DNA from: Valencia hispanica | Taxonomy: Eukaryota > Chordata > Actinopteri > Cyprinodontiformes > Valenciidae | Direction: 5' to 3' | DNA: 64,000 bases | Assembly: GCA_963556495.2 (NCBI GenBank) | Contig: OY747713.1 | Span: 41,853,461 to 41,917,460, forward strand | Shown: in pieces, positions 9,536 to 22,011 of the stretch | Layout: each line of letters opens with the position of its first letter | How positions within the stretch are numbered: position 1 is the first letter of the stretch | Notes under the pieces: model-generated | What the model was told of the DNA's origin: nothing | What the model saw: only the letters and a program-made list of their open reading frames with translations | Databases searched by the model: none | Made by a program: the position numbers and the translations under genes

Positions 9536-9613
9536 CCTACCCAACATTTGGCAATAAAACCCTTTCTGATTCTGATAAAACCCTTTCTGATTCTGATTCT
9601 GATTCTGATTCTA
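9536..9613 (+). repeat. LINE/SINE tail with (TTCTGA)n
   Basis: GGCAATAAAACCCTTTCTGA is followed by further TTCTGA units, with a partial duplication of the AAAACCC block. This is a typical teleost retroposon tail; the body upstream is not recognised. Confidence 0.5.
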
Positions 9614-12600
9614 CCGGGGGGCGCACAGATCACCACATTTGACACATGTGGCCATGCATTATTGGAGACACTGCTTTGGCTGGCATCAGTACGCATGGAG
9701 ACAGAGAAAACCTTCTTCACCGATAAGCAGGACTTTCCAGTTTCCACAGTACGGTTTTCAAACCTTTAATTTATAAGTGGAACAACATCCTTTTAAGCTG
9801 AAGCGCTTCATGTGACAAGTAAAAAAGCACAAGGAGATCACAGGACCTCCTCGAAGCACCTCCCCAGATTGCGATACACAGGACCTCCATCCATGATCAC
9901 CCCCAAAATTACAAGCCGAGGGGATAAACTCGTGAGATAAATATTCCTTCATAGTAAAATTTTCAGTGTTGTAGTTCCACCGTTCTAACACTGGATGCTG
10001 TGTGTACGCACGGTCAGAGCTGGTCTTATATTTAGTAAGCTTTTTTCTCACAGGTACAGGATGGTAAATACCACAGTATGTATAAAATTGTTCCTACGCA
10101 CGAAATACACACAGATCTGTGTGTCTGTACGGTTGATAAATGAGGCCCTCGGTTTTTTTTAGAATTTGTGACAACTGTAAAAGTCGTGCTCTGTGTCCCC
10201 AGCTTCAGTCATGACAGCAAAACGAAAGTAAAACAATCCTGAATCCCAATTCTGCTTTTTCATAGGTTTTTTTCTTCTAATTAAAGCATTAGGAGAAAAA
10301 TCTACAGGAAAAAAAAACAAAACACATAAATATGCAAAGGGTGTAATAAAAAAGGCTTTTAGCATCAGATGTGACAGATTATCCTTGCATTTAGGTACAC
10401 ATTTGTTTAGCCCGCTCTCTTCCTTCTCACCGTCATAAACAAACAAAAGAGCAAATTAATCGATATTTTTTTCTTATCGCATCAATTTGTTCTTGGCAAG
10501 AAATTAGAATGTAATGAATTGCAGTCGCAGCTTTGACAAGATGAAAGCAGTTATTTTATTTGCACCGCCACTCCATGCAGACAGATTACACCAGGTCTAA
10601 TCAGCAGATTATCTTTAAGCATTGCGTTTCCCACTCTAAGACATTATACCAACGGATTTTGGTCATTTGAGCTTTCCCGGAGCAGGCCTTTGCCGCTGCA
10701 ATCACATCAGAGTATATTGGGTAATTATTCAACAAGCCTGGTCATCAGGCTGTGTCTTACACATCGCGGTTGGGTCTGTGTTTAAAGCTGTTTACTTATG
10801 GATTGGTGGAGGTAGCATTCCCTCTACCTGATGAGACCTACACAGGAAGTCATAAAAGGGCAACATTATGAGTGAAAAAAAAAAAGTCCCAGTCGGTGAG
10901 TTCCTTACATTGCCAAGACGATAAACACAAGATCATTTACCTGGGAGGTCCAGGGGCACACACACACACACATGACCTGCACATTACCTTCTGAATGTTA
11001 TCCCAGGTGACATTTATGGTATCAAACAGTGTCCACTTGGGTGCTATCCATCACTGATCTAATTCACTGAGAGAAAACGTTCATAAAAAAGCTTTTCAGT
11101 CGTTGTCTTGTAAAAGCCGGTGAGTTCTGACACATTATGGGAAAATGCAAGTCCTTAAGTGGTGTAAACTACGCCTTTCATTTTCCCTCTTAAAGTATTC
11201 TTTTGATGTCATTGATGGGATGTGTTGTTCCTGCCTCAGCGCTGAACTGTGTAATCTGTTTGCCCTGTTATAATGCCTCTATCATCTTCTGTTGTCTTGG
11301 GAACAGACATATTTGCTCCTCCACACGGAGCCCAGCCACAAACAGGTGCTTCTCTGCTCATGTGTGCACAGGTGAATGCTGGTGGTGTTTGTGGAGAGCA
11401 GCTGAAAGGGAATAATTCCTCCCCGGCGAATGATAAAAGCACAAGACAAAGCATCTGACTTAAGATGTATCCCTGAAAATCAAAAAATCAAAAATAAATA
11501 AATCTCAGCCAAAATCAAAAAGGCAAAGAGAAGACGTGAAGCATTTCCAATTTGAAATCCTCCGACAAGCAAGTTGTTCTTTCAAAAAAACTTATCTGGT
11601 AAAAAAAATAATAATAAAAACTTATAGCAGCTAGAACCGCAAAGTGTTTCTACAATAAAAGAACAGCTTATAAATAATTAATTGTGATTGAGTTGTCTTA
11701 CAAGTCGGCCTGATAAGATATGAATGTTTTGTAAGAACTCTGAGAACCAAAGCCAGCGTCTGGCTCAGAGCTTTCTTTGTCTCCTGTGGCATTAATGAAA
11801 ACCTTCATTTATCTGTTAAAAGAGGAACACAAAAAATTTTTTGTGCCTTTGGGATTAGCTAAGCATAAAAACAGTAACATACATCTTTTACAAAAAAAAA
11901 TTCCCATGAGAACATCGGAGCATCCTTTCAGGCCTGGACATTTTACCCAAAGCATCTCCCTAACCGGGAGCCAACAGCGTCTCAGTGACTGCACCGTACA
12001 CAGACCGGCGGTGACAGATGGCTGCAGCTTCACCACTGATGCAGAGGGAGCGCACGCTGCAGGATTTCTTCCCGCTGAAGCGATCAGAAAAGCCCTCGCT
12101 CGGAGAGCCTTGCCAAATGCTGAACACTTCAATTGGAGAAATGTTCCCTGATTTCAAAACTTTGGCTGAGGTGGGAGCGTTCATGTGGAGCCTTCAGGCC
12201 ACAGCAGGTGAATTATTCATAATAATACATGTAGCCTATTAATATGCTCGATATGTGACGTCACGATGTGGATCCTCTGTTCAGTTTGTTCAGATTGAAT
12301 ATTGATTGAAATTAATGAAAATTAAATACTACTGAATATATAATTGTTATCATTTTAAAAATTGATGGATAAAAATAGGTTATGACCAGAAGTTTTTTTA
12401 ACGTCATCAGTCAAAACGACCGACAACAAAAAATTGTAGCGCGACCTCTACCTGGGATGTTATTCCTTCGAACAATATCTGTATAAAAGGACTCAAAATG
12501 GTCACATCTGCGAGGTACAATGTCATACTAGGAGATATTAATGGTTGACTCTTTCAGAAGGGACTAATTTTGAGTTTGACGCTGTTTTCTGAGCTTATCA

Positions 12601-14430
12601 AATTTGTTGTTGCTATGTGAAAATATGTTGATGGAGGCTAATGGCTGTCTGCCGGGAGAATTTCCAAACAATTGGAAAAGCACATGAATATGCCAGTGAA
12701 TTGACCAGTGTTGTTGCCTAAATGGCTGCCTAACACAAAACCCAAAAGTTTACATCAATGTTGGGGAACTGACGCAGCAGCCTTCCTCAACAAACATGTG
12801 CCGCACTATCAAACAAACCAAAGTACACACCAACTCCCAGCCAAGCTCCATTCTGCAAATAAAATGTAACTTTTATCATTTAACTTAAGTGAAACAATAA
12901 CAACAAAAAACAATTTATTTTTAATAAAAAATTTATAATTCCCTTTCTTTGTATAAGTAATATCCAGGGCAGTAGGTCACGTCTCTGATAAGTAGTGTAG
13001 GATCACCTGGCGACAGACATCAGAGCAGCAAGATATCTACGGGACGTTCTGGCCTTGGGGAACTGATTCATACTTTAATCTGACTGCATGGACCACTTCT
13101 CCAGGAGCAGGACAAGAATACTGAAGAGCTCATGCAGATAAGAGATAAACATTGCTAAATACTTTATGTTTTAGAAAAGAAGGGTTGGGGGTTTCGAGTG
13201 ATGCAACTGCACTCTGCACAGTTTATCCGTGTTAATCAACATGTTGTATTAAATCCTTAAAATGCCTGAAGGACACCAGTCTCAGCTTTGTTTAAGAGAT
13301 GTTTATTCTTCCATTAGATTATCTGATTATTGCAATGCTTTAAAGTTTTCCTTATTTAAAAAAAAACAACAACAGTGACACTGATATTCAAACCGGCAAT
13401 AGAAAACTTGTTTAGGCTTCAGCTGAAAGGCAAATTCGCATTTTTACCATTCCCCTCAGACCATTAACAATAAAAGCAATCAAAGCATGATTGGCACAGT
13501 TACAACTACAAAACTGTGGTGGTGTTTGCTTCTTTGCTTTTTCCATTTCTGTGTTCTGTTATAAAACACATCCATTCATGTATTAAATAGCTTTCCACTT
13601 CTCTAAAGTTTTAACTGTAAATGATTTGATCTCCTTTTTTTCATCTTTGATCTAAAAATATCTGTAGCTGACACTGATATGCATATGAAAGAGATGAGAC
13701 ATTTTCACCTGTGCTTTCTCTATCCTTATGTGAAATATTAAATTGATACAATAATATTGTGGTACCTACAGTATATGTACGTTAACAATCTGTTATGGCA
13801 GAATGTGATAGTACTTTCAGTACACATAGTAAAGTCTGTTAATATGAAAGTAAGTTGATTCTAGGATCTTTTAACATTGTTTTAAATTAATACTATATAA
13901 CCATTGTGCCAATATATTGTTTTATTTTTACTGATAGTTATACTTTCTTTTACCAGCACACATGCCTTGCAAGGACAGTGAAGCAATAACTGAAAAAAGT
14001 ATGATAAACTTTCTTTGTACCTAACATGAGCTTGGAATTCATTCATCTGATTCACTCTAACCCTGTACACTGCACTTGAGGGAAAATGTCGTTCTAGTAG
14101 ATCTTTATCAGACAACGGAACAACAACTTTTAAAGAACCTCTTACCTTATTAATCTCATTGGTATCACAGAACAACACAGCAGAGAGGAGCATAATGATT
14201 TCAGCAAAAGCTCAAACAGATCTGAAAGTTCTACTGAATCTGAAAAGAATAATCTAGTGTTGTAAATGTATAGCGCTTTTTCAGCCAGAGGACCACAAAG
14301 TTTCGACTGGTTTGATTAAGTTGAGCTTTCTGAGTTAGCTTCATGTAAACCTTTGCCTTGTTAGACCCAATCCAAATAGAATTATTTGAGAAATAATATA
14401 CAGGTAGACATGACTAATCTAATCCTTGCA
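9614..14430. other. Long stretch without recognised gene
   Basis: I see no host gene. It contains a MITE end at about 10135-10155 (TTGATAAATGAGGCCCTC), a (CA)n run at 10957-10974, a short open frame at 12018-12242 (listed separately) and otherwise anonymous AT-rich DNA. The part 10480-10880 is less repetitive-looking and could be unique sequence. Confidence 0.35.
12018..12242 (+). CDS. Small open frame, unrecognised
   Basis: A 74-codon frame starts ATGGCTGCAGC. It begins MAAASPLMQRERTLQDFFPL and is mixed in composition, unlike its AT-rich surroundings. A possible splice donor (CAG then GTGAAT) at about 12207-12212 would make it a short first exon. I do not recognise the protein; it could be a transposon exon or chance. 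Confidence 0.2.
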   Translation: MAAASPLMQRERTLQDFFPLKRSEKPSLGEPCQMLNTSIGEMFPDFKTLAEVGAFMWSLQATAGELFIIIHVAY

Positions 14431-14560
14431 AACAGATACGTACCACTGGCTTTTAAGGTAGCTGTAATAGATTTCTCCCGATCATGATAACTTCAAAACG
14501 TATTCTTGAGAAAATAGTTGCTAATCAAATGTGTGACCATACAGTATACACAGTAATGAC

Positions 14561-14971
14561 TTGCTTAAGGAGTTTCAGTCAGGTGTGAGAGCTCACCAAA
14601 GCACTGAAAAAGCACTGGGAAAAGTCACCAATGATATTCTCATTGCTGCAGATAATGGATTCGTGTGTGTTCTTCTCCTGTTATTTCTCAGTACTGCTTT
14701 TGAGCCAGTCAGTTACATTATTCTCTTAGAAAGGCTTAAAGATGCTTTAGTGATGAAGGGAACAAAACATGCTTGGTTTGGATCATATTCATCTGACAGA
14801 TTCAAGTTTGTTTACCTTAATTTTAAATTGTTCGCACACTCCAGGATCACTCACTGGTGGGGTCCCACAGGGGTCAGTGCTTGGACAAATTCTCTTCCTC
14901 TTGGTAAAATGATCACACAGCATGGGATACAATTCCATTGTTGTGTTGAGATAGTTATCTGTAAATCCTGA
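14561..14971 (+). pseudogene. LINE reverse-transcriptase fragment
   Basis: A 136-codon open piece covers the RT palm start. The N-terminal block FQSGVRAHQSTEKALGKVTN matches the 'FQSGFR..HSTETAL.KV.ND' motif of fish L2-like RTs, followed by 'LLFLSTAFEPVSYIILLERL' (normally LDLSAAFDTVDH) and '..ITHWWGPTGVSAW' (normally THGVPQGSVLGP). The first catalytic Asp of the AFD block and the PQGSVLG block are mutated, so it cannot be active. Confidence 0.75.
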
Positions 14972-15177
14972 CAGATAGAATGAACCCAATCAGTTGGAAA
15001 GACGACAAAAATTCCATGAACACATAAAGGCCTGGATGGCATAGAATTTTCTTCTTTTGAATTCAGACAAGACAGAAGTTGGACAAGAGGATTTAAAAAC
15101 AAACTACTTAGTTGAATGCAAAGTATGACATTAAGATGGCCTCAGGTAAAATTATAGAAACGTCAGTCACCTTAGTG

Positions 15178-15390
15178 CAGTGGTCTCTAACCCCTGGTCC
15201 TCGAGAGCTAGTGTCCTTCAGGTTTTAGATGCATTCCTGCTCCAACACAGCTGAATGAAATCGTTGAATTACCTCTTCAGCATACTATCAAGTTTGGCAA
15301 AGACCTTGTACTGAGCTAATAATTTGATTCAGGGATTAATCTTTATCCTGCAGGATAGTAACTCTCGAGAACCAGACTTGGAGACCACCG
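15178..15390. mobile_element. hAT-type MITE inside the LINE
   Basis: A 213-bp element starts CAGTGGTCTCTAACCCCTGG and ends with the inverse (TTGGAGACCACCG). It is flanked by CCTTAGTG and CCTTAGAC, an 8-bp target duplication with two changes. Removing it restores continuous LINE sequence (GTCACCTTAGACCATTT). It has no coding capacity. Confidence 0.8.
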
Positions 15391-16436
15391 CCTTAGACCA
15401 TTTAATGTCATTTAAATACAATATTAATATCATAGAGCTTTTTAAAAGTGGAATAGGAGGGAGATCTTTCAGGTATCATGCTCCTCTCCTGTGGAACTAG
15501 CTCCCAGGTTTTGTAGAAGACATACTCCCTTTCAAAATTAAGATTATACTTCAAACTTTCATTTTTGATAAGGCTTACAGTAAGAGTGGTTTAGGTTATC
15601 CTAGGCTTTTTCTGTAGATACGATATGCTGCTATAGGTTTAGGCTGCTGGAGGCAACTTGTCCTAACTCTGCTGCTTCCTCTTACAACTCTCCAAATATG
15701 CATCACTTACAGTTATTGCTGCAGGTAATGCATAGCTTTATGTTATTTCCCTGTTCTCCTTACAGAAACTACAACTGGTCCAGCTTCTCTATTTAGCTGG
15801 CAAACCTTCCTGGAGGGGGCCTCTGACTGAGCGATTGCTGAATGTAACTTCTTTCTGTGTTTAACCCAGTCTCTCTTCAAAATAAAGCACCAGAAGAAAC
15901 TCTTCCTGCCACTAACTATATGTATTCTTTTGTTTATCCTATAGATTTTACTACTGGTTTAAAACTGTGTTTCTCTTCCAGTTGAAGTCACTAAAGAAGC
16001 TATTTATGCAATTAACTCAACTTTTTTGTTCAGTGTAGAAATTCCACCTGGATCGGTGCTTCTGTGTTTTGTGTATCTGCTCTGTCTGCTCTGTCCCCCA
16101 TTTGGTTGCAGCAGATGACTGTTCACACTGAGCCAGTTGCTACATGCATGCTCAGTATGAGGGATAGCTGTAAAGTCAATGACTCGCCGCAATCTGCTGG
16201 ATTTGTTTGGACAGAAAACGTTTTACCAATTGTCAAAATAAACTGTTCTTGACTGCATCGTTTTGTCACTAGGGTTGAAAGGAAATGTGTCTAAATGACT
16301 TTGAATCTGTCTACATGATCGGAGTGAACTGACTATACATTTCTTTAAATAAATTGGATCTGTTTGTCTGTTAAAGTGCCTCGAGATTACTTTATTGTGA
16401 AATGGCTTTATATATAAAAAAACGGAATTGAATTGA

Positions 16437-17835
16437 GCGCTTTAACCAAGTTTATTGTGTCAGTGTAGTGTGCATCTGTTTAACTGTTAGAACAAACCCA
16501 AGTGGGAAGTGTGATAATGCATCCACACAGTGGCAGCCCCTGAAAATAGTGTGGCTGTCATTTGAGGTAGGAGGTAAAATCTGTTGCTTCACAAACTTTT
16601 AATGTTACAATCAATTTATATTTGGTAAATCAAAGTTTTGTCACTCAGCAAAATGAAAAAATATACGTAGCAAAGTACATAAATAGCGAATAAGCCAATC
16701 ATATGGCCGTCATTCAGTACATTGGGCTGGACTGAGGATTTCCTAAATTGCAGATCTATTAAGATTTTAAAACAGTCTGTCATGTTTAGAAACAATGGTC
16801 TAAAAAAACGAGAAAATGTCCAGACAATGGCAGATGTACACATAATAATGCCTTGTTGATGGCAGAGATCAGAAGACAATGGGCAGACTGGAAAGAATTT
16901 GCCTCGTTCAATGACTCTGCAGTTCTGTACTGTATCCAGTTTCAGCTGCAAGATTCAGGTAAAAATTTGGCATTAGCAACATGAAAGCATGGATCCATCC
17001 TTCCTTGTATCAATGGCTCAAGCTAGTATTTGTGTAATGACCTGGGGTTCTGTTCCTGGCAAAATCTTTCACATCATTTTCCCACCGCAGTAATGTGTAT
17101 TACTGGAGTATTACATGAGTGTTGTTGCTCACAATTTCTATCTCTTTATGACCACAGTGTACCCATTTTGCCAGGAGCGGTGCAAATGGACGGGCCGGGA
17201 GGGGACCATTCAGGTTTCAGGCCCGCCCAAGACAGATTACAACGACCTTGTAAATTAAGTTGCAACCATGCAATGTACTGACCCAAGACAATCAGCAGAG
17301 GGTGCTGTAGGCTATTAATCGGGACTTTTGGAGGAAGCAAAGAAGATTTCTTGAAACGGTTGTATGCCAAAATGGACATTAGAGCTTGGCTTAATAAATA
17401 CGAGAGCAAAGGTAGCACAAGCACGGACGATGTTGATACATCACTAGTGTTAGAGAGGCAACCTTGAGTGATGTTGTGGTCCACATTCCATACCAGTCGC
17501 TGGCAGTAATGCACCAATTTATTGTTTGCCAGCTACTAATAAACATCATGATGAAAACCTTGTAGGAAATACACATAAGGAAGAGACTTATCAAGGTTTT
17601 GAGCGGCAAATTATGTTGGATTGTGGACGTAAGACTTGCTGTGGACAAGCTATTTTACTGGAGGACATTAACTGGACCCTTGTGGTTTGAACGTTGAGTT
17701 GCACGATATTTTTCTTTTTGAGTGGTATGACAAAAGGATTTACCGTGTCTACAGTTATGATTGTATTGGCATACATCATTGGAATCGCAAGAATCGTAGC
17801 TTTGAAATGATGTGCAGTTTAATATCTATATATAC
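16437..17835. other. No host gene; anonymous DNA
   Basis: No gene is recognised. A tiny frame at 17372-17467 is listed separately. The rest is AT-rich with no repeat ends that I can place. Confidence 0.3.
17372..17467 (+). pseudogene. Possible N-terminus of hAT/TTF-type transposase
   Basis: A 31-residue frame begins MDIRAWLNKYESKG, which resembles the MDIR..F.K start of fish hAT transposases with a TTF-type zinc finger. It stops at a TGA before any domain. It is too short to be sure. Confidence 0.2.
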
Positions 17836-17836
17836 A

Positions 17837-18130
17837 TAAAAAAGGTGTCGCAAAAAATCTGATTTGACCCGGATGTCACGTGTATGTCACTAGTCATAAA
17901 AACTCAAATAAAAGCTCAAATTATGTTAACTCAATTTCTTGAACATACTGATAAGTTATCTTGTACTCCAAATGACCCCCACAGTCAACAAATCTCAATC
18001 CAGTAAGGCAACGTTTGAACATGTTTAAGCCGGAGATTCACATCATGGATGTCCAAATCTGCAGTTACCATGTCATGCTGTAATAACAATATGGATCAAA
18101 ATCTCTGGGACATGTTTCTGACACCTTTTT
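17837..18130. repeat. MITE-like element with AAAAAGGTGTC ends
   Basis: The left end AAAAAAGGTGTCGCAAAAAA and right end TTCTGACACCTTTTTAAA are inverted versions of each other over about 12-15 bp, enclosing roughly 290 bp of AT-rich non-coding DNA. Target duplication is not clear. Confidence 0.4.
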
Positions 18131-18645
18131 AAATCTTTGGCACAAAAAATTAATTCAATTCTACAGTTAAAAAGGGGATCGACTTCACTACTAGCAAGGT
18201 GTACTTGATAAATAGGCTAGATTATATTCAAATCAATCTGACAGGTTGTAGAGCAATCACACTACTGCAGCTTTTTGTAGTTTCATCAAAGGGGTCCTCT
18301 CATGCTTAAACATTTGTGAAATTCACGCAGCTTTCATCATAATTTGCATGACTCAGTCTTTGTTTGCCTTTGCTCCACTTTACTATGACTTATTTTGAAT
18401 GACTGCCCACATCCACAGTGTGAGTTCCATAGGTCTGTGCAAGAGTGAGTCATTGTTGCTCCAATTTAAAACTGACACAGCGAGTAGCGTCAACCGAATT
18501 GTTTAATTCTTTTATAGTTACATCGTCAATGTTACAGCTGAAACCAGACGTTTATGTACATCGCATAAAAAGAAGCATACACATTTTTTTTCAATACATA
18601 CATACATACATACAATGTTATATCCTGGATTTTTTTCTACATTCT

Positions 18646-18753
18646 GTCTCTCACAATTAAAGTGTACCTATGATGAAAATTACAGACCTCTCATCTTTTT
18701 AAGTGGGACAACTTGCACAATCGGTAGATACCAAATACTTTTTTGGCCCACTG
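18646..18753. repeat. Tc1-family terminal inverted repeat, single end
   Basis: The stretch from CTCACAATTAAAGTGTACC to TTTTGGCCCACTG, followed by TA, has the form of the long TIR of a common teleost Tc1 family (a GGGCAAAAAAGTATTT-type end). The partner end and transposase are not found just upstream, so this is a relic. Confidence 0.55.
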
Positions 18754-18755
18754 TA

Positions 18756-19090
18756 ACTACTTTGGCTGGATACTTAGGGTCATTGTCCATTTGAAAAACC
18801 GATTTGCCCCAACGCTTTAACTTCCTCTAAAATGTCTTTAGATGTTGCTTTAAAATTTCTACATTATATTTATATTTCTAATGTTCTTTCCTCTTGCCAC
18901 TCCTCTACTTCACAGTAGGGATGGTCTTCCCAGGCTTACAAGCGTCCCCCTTTTTCCTCCAAATATAACGATGGTCCTTGTGGCCAAACAGCTCGACTTA
19001 ATTTTAATTAGGTTAAAGGATATGTCTATAGAAATGAAGGTCTGCATTCATCAAATGATTCAAAGTAGTATTCCCAACCCAAAAGCCAGT
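18756..19090 (-). pseudogene. Sleeping-Beauty-like Tc1 transposase fragment
   Basis: On the minus strand the text '..GTCGAGCTGTTTGGCCA', 'AAGGACCATCGTTATATTTG', then 'AGGGGGACGCTTGTAAGCCT' and 'GGGAAGACCATCCCTACTGT' follows the order of the central part of fish Tc1 transposases (EL FGHKDHRYIW.. KG..A..P.TIPTV K). Frames are broken and the catalytic residues are not in one frame. Confidence 0.55.
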
Positions 19091-19615
19091 CGTGCATTCA
19101 CTCAACAGTCTGGATAGGTAGTCCATGGGCCAGACCAGATATTGGTACCACTCAAGGTGACGAAACTTGCTTATGATTTTTGAAAAGATCTATGTCTGTA
19201 GATGATATTTTGGAATATAACCATTCCTGAGTGGCAGCTGTATCATAGTTATCTCATGAAGTTATCCACCCCCTTCAGAAAACTACGTTTTACATGCTGG
19301 TGCATATTCTGGTTTAGACTCGTGTACAAGACATCTATCAATGTTTAACAATGTTGTATTTGGTATGATTATAAAGGTGCTGTTTTAAGGTTTCATTTAA
19401 GGTAAGATGGGAATCTCTCTGACCAAGATATTGGGTTTTCCTTTTTAGCAGCCATGGACTCGTGGGCGTTCCAATAAACTCTCTCCAGATATTTTAGTAC
19501 TCTCCTATTGACTTATAAAACAGCTTTTCATGATAAACATCATCAAATGCTTTTGAGGAAAACACACATAGTATGCCTATTGTATAGATTCCTTTAGTGC
19601 ACAAATGCACATATC
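19091..19615. other. No gene recognised
   Basis: AT-rich DNA without recognisable coding or repeat ends. Confidence 0.3.
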
Positions 19616-20490
19616 TGTACCTAATTTTGGTTTAAATCTGTGCTACCCCTCAATCCGTGCTACACTGTAACACTGCGCATGCGCAGTTCAATGTTACGTC
19701 ACAATTCGCTTACTCAGCAAATCTGTCATCAAGAATTCCTACCTAAAAGTTCCCTGTTCGTCTGCTTTATTTCTTTGAAGTTTACGGTGAGTTTTATTCA
19801 AATAATTTTATTACTGGCTAATTTTTATTCAAAATATTTTTAAGGCTTTCCTTAATGGAGCAGGGGGCAGAATGAAGAAACGAAACTCACGAGCGACACG
19901 GCAAGTAACTGCAGCCACCCACACGGGAGCGCGCACAAACGCTTCACAAAAAAAACATACCTCTTCAAAGTGACATACTTCTTTTTCTTAGTGCCACTTT
20001 TCAGTGGGCTGTGAGTCGTCCTTGGTCGTTTCCCAGTTTCAGAAGAATCCATTCTCACAATTGAATCAATGGAGGTCTGCGACCATTTTTCTTCCTCTTT
20101 TAAAGCTGCCGAGAACGCACAAGCAGTGTCAATTGAAGACACACCGGTAGGACAGCGTGGGAAATTCGGGCCCTGAACTGCAGCACATTTTGCAGCACAC
20201 AGCCAGTTTAAGAAAATGGAACGATACTTGGGTGGGCTCATTCTTTTTGGTTTATAACGCTTCATCACCCAACAGCATTAAAAAACTGGACATGCATGTT
20301 TATTTTATTGACAAATCCTGCCCCATGTTCCTTTAAACTATTTGTTTCAAGTTTACACCCCTTGTATGTTAGTTTCACTTCTGTGATATCGTTATACTGC
20401 ATGTAAACAAGTCCCATTAATTAGAGTCCTAGAATAAATGCGGTGCATTTTGTGGGCATTTGTGCTTATAATCGTACTACATTTTAAAGA
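19616..20490. repeat. Unnamed repeat family R, copy 1 (with 484-bp insert)
   Basis: Positions 19616-19853 and 20338-20490 match copy 2 (20812-21240) in order: 'ATGTTACGTCACAATTCGCT', 'ATCTGTCATCAAGAATTCCT', 'TTTCTTTGAAG', 'ACTGGCTAATTTTTA', then 'TTGTTTCAAGTTTACA', 'TAATTAGAGTC', 'AAATGCGGTG'. Copy 1 has an extra block at 19854-20337 that copy 2 lacks. Confidence 0.75.
19961..20268 (-). CDS. Possible first exon within repeat R, unrecognised
   Basis: On the minus strand an ATG at 20268 (or 20265) opens about 100 codons rich in Lys, Ser and Thr, with a basic N-terminus (MKRYKPKRMSPPKY) and a Lys-rich stretch before a GTATGT splice-donor-like site at 19960. It lies in the block that copy 2 lacks. 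The ORF continues past the donor to 19852. I do not recognise the protein; it may be the first exon of a DNA-transposon gene. Confidence 0.3.
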
Positions 20491-20811
20491 GTTTTTTTTA
20501 CCTTAAAATAATGTTTCCGAACTCGTGTCAGTGATTGATCAACTCATAACAGGGTGAAACAGCACCTCTGCATTCGCTTTGCGGCCCTCTATCGGCCATA
20601 ACAGCACTATATAACATTGGGTCGTCGGGTAGCAGTTTTGTAGTTCAAATGCGACTTGCTTTACGGCAGGCTTCACAAAAGCCGGTAGGTGCAGCGTCCT
20701 GCAAGGGTCTTTGGGTGGAGCATACTCGGCTGGTACATATAAATGGAAGATACCTAGCAACAGGTAGCTTGAACAATTGTCATCATGACGGAGCCAAAAT
20801 TGTCTTCATCT

Positions 20812-21330
20812 GTACACTGGTGTTCCGACTATCTGTGCTACCCGCATGCACATTTCGATGTTACGTCACAATTCGCTTACTCAGCAAATCTGTCATCAAG
20901 AATTCCTACCTGGAAGATCCATTTCGTCTGTTTTATTTCTTTGAAGATTACAGTGAGATTTATTCAAATTATTTTTTTACTGGCTAATTTTTACTCAAAA
21001 TATTTTAGGGCTTTCCTTAAGCTACTTGTTTCAAGTTTACATGACAGCCCTTGTAGCCTATGTTAGTTTCACTTCTGTGATATCGTTACACTGCATGTTA
21101 ACGAGTCCCATTAATTAGAGTCGTACAGTAAATGCGGTGTATTTTGCGGGCTATTTGTGCTTATAATCATAGGCTACTACATTTTAATATTTTGGAGTAA
21201 TAATACTGCTATCTGCTCTACGTCTTACCGGCTTGGTATTAGCTGCTTTACCATCTAACAGATTTCCAGAGTGTGCTATTCATCTATAGACCTATTTAAC
21301 AGGTAGGATATTCTGATCATGGTTTTTAGT
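20812..21330. repeat. Unnamed repeat family R, copy 2
   Basis: This uninterrupted copy matches copy 1 up to about 21140 and copy 3 from about 21100 on ('AAATGCGGTGTATTTTGCGG', 'TGGAGTAATAATACTGCTAT', 'TCTACGTCTTACCGGCTTGG', 'CAGATTTCCAGAG'). Confidence 0.75.
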
Positions 21331-21612
21331 GCATCTTTATGTGCTAGTTTTAGCTTTATATTAAACGGGTAGCATGTTCTGTGGATTGAAAGAAAAGTTT
21401 TTGTTATTCATAATTTTTTGCTATGTTAGGCATTACTGCTAAACTGCCACTTCAATCCCGTCACTTGAAAAATATTTTCCAATGATTATGTTTAACATCA
21501 AAGCTAACAGTTGCTGTTTTCGGCATGTAAATATAGTTTTCAAGGGGTAGCACTGACAGAAGCGCGCTAGGGTCGGACATTCTGAGGAGGTAGCACAGAT
21601 CGTCAGAACAGT

Positions 21613-21779
21613 GCTGTCAGTCATATAATAAAGACATTAGACCGTATCACGTTATAACGTGATAGTTTATTGTAAAAACGTGAAACTATCACGTTATAAC
21701 GTTTTAGTTTCAAGTGGTTTTCACGTTTTTACTATAACATTATGATACGGTCTAATTTCTTTATTATATGGCTGACAGC
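21613..21779. repeat. 167-bp imperfect palindrome (hairpin MITE)
   Basis: The arms GCTGTCAGTCATATAATAAA and its inverse TTTATTATATGGCTGACAGC enclose a second inverted repeat ATTAGACCGTATCA / TGATACGGTCTAAT and internal copies of ACGTTATAACGT. The whole could fold into one long stem. It sits inside the copy 2 - copy 3 interval of repeat R. Confidence 0.85.
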
Positions 21780-22011
21780 TCTACGCCGCCGTACATATGA
21801 CATGCTGAAAAATAGAAAATGTACCTGGGATGAAGACATTTGACACAAAGGCTGCCCAAGACGTGAAAATCTGTAACGTTAGAGGGTATCGCTTGTAAAT
21901 ATGAATCCCCTGGTGTAACCATAACAGATTTTACGACACTAGTAGAAAACAATACATTTTGCCCAACTGTAGGGGGACCCAGAGAGCAAAACTTACTTAG
22001 TGTTGCTTTAA

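Larger units (their letters stand above)
14430..16436 (+). mobile_element. L2/Rex1-type LINE, decayed, 3' complete
   Basis: Reverse transcriptase text runs through 14460-15110 in shifting frames: a '..ILEKIVANQMCDH..' region, then FQSGVRAHQSTEKALGKVTN, then the 'WMA.NFLLLNS.KTEV' region. After a MITE insertion the C-terminal region and 3'UTR follow, with the usual 'CTGAGCCAGTTGCTAC...GAATTGAATTGAG' end. Several stops and frameshifts make it dead. Catalytic YADD is not readable in a clean frame. Confidence 0.75.

Noticed and set aside
12018..12242. PCNA-binding (PIP-box) protein, from ERTLQDFF
   Set aside because: The motif lacks the leading Gln at the right spacing and the frame is short; kept only as an unrecognised small frame.
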